From JAXGRD01 sp050946655 (lineage in GTDB: Bacteria > Bacillota > Clostridia > Peptostreptococcales > Anaerovoracaceae): a stretch of 10,290 bases of DNA. Each line of letters starts with the position of its first letter. Within the stretch, counting starts at the first letter, position 1. Both the position numbers and the translations under genes were made by a program. Shown here one piece after another: positions 7,607 through 10,290 of the stretch. The stretch lies in NCBI GenBank assembly GCA_050946655.1, contig JBMNVE010000064.1, positions 1 to 10,290 on the forward strand, written 5' to 3'. The notes below the pieces were generated by a model that did no database searches, was not told the origin of the DNA, and saw nothing but the letters and a program-made list of their open reading frames with translations.

Positions 7607-9940
7607 ATGGAGAAGAGAAGAAAAATGAAAACCAGGGCCACCTGTTTTGTTCTGGTCATTTCCATGATCATGACATTGGCCTCTATGACAAGAGTTTACG
7701 GAGAAGCAGCGGATCCGACTATGCCTGAACCCGTGGAACCGTCAGCCGGGAGCAAGGCTGCAGTAACAGTAGCGACCTATAACGGCGCACCTTATGAAAC
7801 GCTAGAAGCTGCTTTAGAGGCGGTCGACGATGGGGATGCCACCACAGATACCATTGTCTTAGAAAGCGATATTGTCATTGACGGAGTTATAGAAACGGGC
7901 ATCATCGATAAGAACATCACTTTGGATCTTAATGGTAAAACGATCAGCGGAATTGCTCAGGGAGCACTGGTTCAAGTTGCTTCCGGCAAGACACTCACTT
8001 TATTGAAGGGGACAATCAACAACACATCTCAAGTGACAGGCGGGACTGCCATATCCGGAACAGTTGATGTACCGGATCAGTTGGATATTACACCTGTAGG
8101 AAGCTGGAAAACGGAAAAGCTTATCAGGGTAGTTGATAAGACCTTTACTGCCAGGATAACGACCAAGATGAACGGAAGCGTTTCCGCTGCAGGGGGTAGC
8201 GTGAAGCCGAAAACCCCAACCGTGGCTTACGGCGGAAATTTGGTGGTGGATATTGCAGCTAACCCAGGGTACGAGGTAAAAAGTGTAACTGTTGATGGAG
8301 TTTACAAAGGGAAGGAAAATCAGCTGACTCTTACTAAGGTTGTAACAAACCATAATATCGTGGTTGATTTTGTGCCCCGTAGCGTTTACATCATGCTGGA
8401 TCCGGGTCACGGATCCAGCGAAATCAATCAAGTGGGATCTTATCAGGAACATCAGCGAATGTGGATCTTGACTAACTACTTGAAGGAGGAATTGGAAAAA
8501 TTCCTCGGTTTTGTGGTGGATCTGACCAAACAGGCGGTTGAGGAAACACCGGGAGTATACTTGAGAGGGCAACGTTCACAAGAATATGATCTATTGATTT
8601 CCATGCATTCCAACTGGTATTCTTCTGCAGCTACTGATTATCCTCTTGCTATTGTTTCATCAGGGAGCGCTCTCAATGCAAAGGCAAAACCCATCGGCAC
8701 TACCCTGGCATCGGTGGTTCAAACCACCATGGGAACCGCACAGAGTCCTCAGGTGTGGACCAAGAAGCAATCCGACGGGACGGATTGGTATGGCGTGATT
8801 CGCGGGGCTGCCAGCGTTGGGACGCCATCGGTTATATTGGAGCACTCTTTTCACTCCAACACCAAGGCGAGAAATTGGCTTATGTCCAATTCCAATTTGA
8901 GAAAAATGGCTATTGATGAAGCGACAGCTATCGCCCAATACTACGGGTTGACCACAAAGGCGGCCACCACTACTGTGGTGTATTCACCCAAGAAAGTGGG
9001 CGTTACTTTAAAGGCAATGACTGTGCTGAAATCTCCGTCTCCTTATGCAACAGGGATAGGAAGGTTTTCTTCCGGGATCACCATCAAGGTAGATGCCTTG
9101 GTCATTGGCCCTGATGGCACCAGCTGGTACAAGGTTTATACCAATGGTCAATATGGATATATTTTACAAGAGGACGTGAAGTTAACTGTCGATACAAGCC
9201 AGACTGCTAGGTACATCGGATTCTCCCCTTCCAGGACAGGGGTCACTTCCAAGTACATGATTGTGAGGGGAGACCATTCTTCAACTTCTTCGGGCATTGG
9301 AACTTTCCGAAAGGGCACAAAGATAAAACTTAACGGGCTATATACTGCAACAAATGGGGTAGAGTGGTATAAGGTAAATGTAAATGGAAAGTATGGATAT
9401 GTTTTAGCGAGAGAAATTTCTTCCGTAGGGGATACAACACCCACAACCCCGACCACACCTTCCACACCGACAACGCCGACGCCCTCAACGCCAAAGGCGA
9501 CGTACAAGGGTTACTCACCTTCCAAGTTAAGCCTTGCTCTGACGGGAATGACGGTGCACTCTAAGCCATCTTCCACATCGGCGAGGATCGGTACCTTTAA
9601 AGCGGGAAGCATATTGAAACTGAATGGATTGCACACCACTGCAAGTGGCGTAAAGTGGTACAAGGTGTATACCAACGGCAAATATGGATATATCTTGGCT
9701 AAGAACGTCACGCTTCTGACTTATAGCGCTTATTCGCCTTCAAAGATAGGCGTTACCAATAATGAAATGATTGTGAGATCGGACCTATCCACTTCCTCTG
9801 TGGGGATCGGAAGATTTCACGCCGGAACGCGTATAAAACTGAACGGGCTCTATACCGGAGCCAACGGCGTGAAGTGGTACAAGGTGTACACCAACGGGAA
9901 GTACGGATATATTTTGGCAAAGTACGTGACTTTGAAATAG
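7607..9940 (+). CDS. Secreted N-acetylmuramoyl-L-alanine amidase with SH3 repeats
   Basis: A 777-residue secreted wall hydrolase. Residues 1-33 are a signal peptide (basic EKRRKMKTR, then a hydrophobic core, with a cut near VYGEA). Residues about 52-150 resemble one turn set of a beta-helix domain (NGAPYETLEAALEAV, then NITLDLNGKTISG). Residues about 180-257 look like the 'bacterial repeat' module (GSVSAAGGSV, then NPGYEVKSVTVDG). The Amidase_3 catalytic domain (about 260-448) has zinc ligands H268 (LDPGHG), E281 and H334 (SMHSN), plus catalytic E412 (VILEHSF); it cleaves the bond between MurNAc and L-Ala. Four SH3-like wall-binding repeats follow (starting near 459, 539, 637 and 709), split by a Thr/Pro linker (610-629). 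Start ATG 7607 has GGAGG (7595-7599) seven bases upstream; the internal ATG at 7625 has none. It is the last gene of the operon, followed by hairpins. It is likely an autolysin for growth or separation, and all key residues are intact. Confidence 0.93.
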   Translation: MEKRRKMKTRATCFVLVISMIMTLASMTRVYGEAADPTMPEPVEPSAGSKAAVTVATYNGAPYETLEAALEAVDDGDATTDTIVLESDIVIDGVIETGIIDKNITLDLNGKTISGIAQGALVQVASGKTLTLLKGTINNTSQVTGGTAISGTVDVPDQLDITPVGSWKTEKLIRVVDKTFTARITTKMNGSVSAAGGSVKPKTPTVAYGGNLVVDIAANPGYEVKSVTVDGVYKGKENQLTLTKVVTNHNIVVDFVPRSVYIMLDPGHGSSEINQVGSYQEHQRMWILTNYLKEELEKFLGFVVDLTKQAVEETPGVYLRGQRSQEYDLLISMHSNWYSSAATDYPLAIVSSGSALNAKAKPIGTTLASVVQTTMGTAQSPQVWTKKQSDGTDWYGVIRGAASVGTPSVILEHSFHSNTKARNWLMSNSNLRKMAIDEATAIAQYYGLTTKAATTTVVYSPKKVGVTLKAMTVLKSPSPYATGIGRFSSGITIKVDALVIGPDGTSWYKVYTNGQYGYILQEDVKLTVDTSQTARYIGFSPSRTGVTSKYMIVRGDHSSTSSGIGTFRKGTKIKLNGLYTATNGVEWYKVNVNGKYGYVLAREISSVGDTTPTTPTTPSTPTTPTPSTPKATYKGYSPSKLSLALTGMTVHSKPSSTSARIGTFKAGSILKLNGLHTTASGVKWYKVYTNGKYGYILAKNVTLLTYSAYSPSKIGVTNNEMIVRSDLSTSSVGIGRFHAGTRIKLNGLYTGANGVKWYKVYTNGKYGYILAKYVTLK
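8975..9937 (+). repeat. Four SH3-like repeats within the amidase gene
   Basis: Units of about 70 codons at roughly 8975-9187, 9212-9421, 9497-9718 and 9722-9937. Each carries SPSKxGV-like, MxVRS, GIGxFxxGTxIKLNGLY and WYKVYTNGKYGYIL motifs. Units 3 and 4 are very close at the DNA level in their last 50 bases, pointing to recent internal duplication. A Thr/Pro-rich linker (about 9434-9493) separates units 2 and 3. Confidence 0.85.
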
Positions 9941-9958
9941 AAGAATGATTACTTATCA

Positions 9959-9982
9959 GGGCCGCCTTCTTTGAGGCGGTCC
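9959..9982 (+). terminator. GC hairpin 18 bases after the amidase stop
   Basis: GGGCCGCCT (9959-9967) pairs with AGGCGGTCC (9974-9982), with one G-T wobble and a six-base loop. There is no U-tract after it, so alone it is a weak intrinsic terminator. It may protect the 3' end of the message or act with the next hairpin. Confidence 0.5.
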
Positions 9983-10026
9983 TATGTGAGATGTTGGCAA
10001 CAAAAATTAAACGAGGATTATTCTTC

Positions 10027-10055
10027 CCGGCAGTCAATCTGCCGGTTAGTTTTTT
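10027..10055 (+). terminator. Intrinsic terminator of the cls-M50-amidase operon
   Basis: A perfect 7-bp stem, CCGGCAG (10027-10033) with CTGCCGG (10039-10045), a TCAAT loop, then TTAGTTTTTT. This is a textbook Rho-independent terminator and is well placed to end the operon. Confidence 0.85.
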
Positions 10056-10114
10056 GTTCAAGCGTGTGCCGGACAAAGAGATTTGCATTTACCGGATATG
10101 GAACGGATAAAATC

Positions 10115-10143
10115 TTGACAAAGGCTATTTTCACCCCTGAAAT
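10115..10143 (+). promoter_or_regulatory. Candidate promoter for the truncated right-edge gene
   Basis: A perfect TTGACA -35 (10115-10120) is followed after 17 bases by TGAAAT (10138-10143; four of six matches to TATAAT). The expected transcription start is near 10150. A leader of about 105 bases would then precede the ATG at 10255. It lies past the terminator at 10027-10055, as expected for a new transcription unit. Confidence 0.45.
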
Positions 10144-10173
10144 TAGGATTTTGAAGGTCAGAATTTGGGGAAA

Positions 10174-10192
10174 TGGCCATATTTGTTGGCCA
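10174..10192 (+). promoter_or_regulatory. TGGCCA hairpin in the leader
   Basis: TGGCCA (10174-10179) and TGGCCA (10187-10192) can pair as a 6-bp stem over a seven-base loop TATTTGT. It lies about 25 bases after the candidate transcription start. Alone it is unremarkable, but it adds to the structured look of this leader. Confidence 0.35.
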
Positions 10193-10225
10193 AACAACAA
10201 AACGCTTTAGGGCATGAAAGTGAGG

Positions 10226-10282
10226 AATCCTGACATAAGAAGCCGGGAGGAAGAATGTCAGGATTTTATCCTGACACTCCCC
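10226..10282 (+). promoter_or_regulatory. Mutually exclusive hairpins over a start codon
   Basis: AATCCTGACAT (10226-10236) is perfectly complementary to ATGTCAGGATT (10255-10265), which includes the ATG at 10255; the Shine-Dalgarno stays in the 18-base loop. The same segment TGTCAGGAT (10256-10264) can instead pair with ATCCTGACA (10268-10276) over a TTT loop. That form lets GGGAG of the Shine-Dalgarno (10245-10249) pair with CTCCC (10278-10282). The two folds cannot coexist. This is consistent with a translational switch, but it could also be a dispersed palindromic repeat. Confidence 0.45.
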
Positions 10283-10290
10283 CTTATATC
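10255..10290 (+). CDS. Start of an unidentified gene, cut by the window edge
   Basis: ATG at 10255 follows GGGAGG (10245-10250) with a four-base gap and opens a frame to the end of the window: 12 codons, reading MSGFYPDTPPYI. An in-frame TGA (10231-10233) lies upstream with no other start between, so this ATG would be the true start. A promoter-like pair of boxes lies about 110 bases upstream. Twelve residues are too few to assign a family; the Tyr/Pro-rich beginning resembles the cytoplasmic N-terminus of some small membrane proteins, but that is only an impression. Confidence 0.45.
   Translation, partial: MSGFYPDTPPYI

Larger units (their letters stand above)
9941..10254. other. Intergenic region after the amidase
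   Basis: No convincing gene is visible across these 314 bases. A 79-codon open frame at 9971-10210 begins inside the first hairpin, runs through the terminator, lacks a good RBS and is rich in Cys/Arg/Trp, so I do not accept it. The region holds two hairpins that end the operon, then a candidate promoter and a structured leader for the next gene. Confidence 0.6.

Noticed and set aside
8000..8572. 190-codon minus-strand open frame inside the amidase gene
   Set aside because: It is antisense to a strongly supported catalytic domain, with no RBS or recognisable motif.
9971..10210. 79-codon open frame after the amidase gene
   Set aside because: It starts within a hairpin, reads through a clear intrinsic terminator, has no RBS, and its composition (Cys, Arg, Trp) does not resemble a real protein.
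10226..10276. TCCTGACA repeats as a CRISPR array or insertion-sequence end
   Set aside because: The units are only 8-11 bases, in mixed orientation and without regular spacers, and no transposase is in view. The RNA-structure reading fits better, although a dispersed palindromic element remains possible.

Overview
The window looks like the chromosome of a Gram-positive, low-to-medium G+C Firmicute, most likely a member of the Clostridia/Eubacteriales. The signs are strong purine-rich Shine-Dalgarno sites (AGGAGG, GGAGG), GTG starts, a cell-wall sorting signal of the xPxTG type, an SH3-repeat peptidoglycan amidase, and no outer-membrane genes. There are no rRNA, tRNA, transposase or CRISPR features, and the coding style is uniform. 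I cannot name the species.

Layout. (1) 98-2881: a large secreted, wall-anchored surface protein with a lamin-tail-like domain, a 'choice-of-anchor I' type beta-propeller region and an APKTG sorting signal. A weak hairpin terminator follows. (2) 3036-4433: a drug/H+ antiporter-like MFS permease with its own candidate promoter; the longest open frame begins at 2988, inside the hairpin. (3) 4430-5203, minus strand: a PHP-domain metal-dependent phosphoesterase with a GTG start. Its stop codon overlaps the permease stop in a tail-to-tail arrangement. (4) 5204-5388: a divergent intergenic region with nested inverted repeats around a good extended -10 promoter. (5) 5389-9940: a tight three-gene operon of cardiolipin synthase (cls), an M50/site-2 protease family membrane peptidase, and a secreted N-acetylmuramoyl-L-alanine amidase with four C-terminal SH3 repeats. 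Gaps are 9 and 13 nt. (6) 9941-10290: a GC hairpin, a clear intrinsic terminator, then a candidate promoter and roughly 100-nt leader running to a strong Shine-Dalgarno and an ATG at 10255. That ATG opens a reading frame that runs off the window.

How the parts fit. Almost everything concerns the cell envelope: a wall-anchored surface protein, a multidrug-type exporter, anionic phospholipid synthesis, an intramembrane protease and a wall hydrolase. The cls-M50-amidase operon is the clearest functional unit.

The most unusual signal is at the right edge. The start region of the truncated last gene (ATGTCAGGATT) is perfectly complementary to an 11-nt element in its own leader. It can instead pair with a copy just downstream inside the coding region, which would also draw the Shine-Dalgarno into pairing with a CTCCC run. 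This is a candidate RNA switch. It could also be chance or a dispersed palindromic repeat, because the downstream gene is cut off. I saw no convincing defence system or other wholly new multi-gene system.
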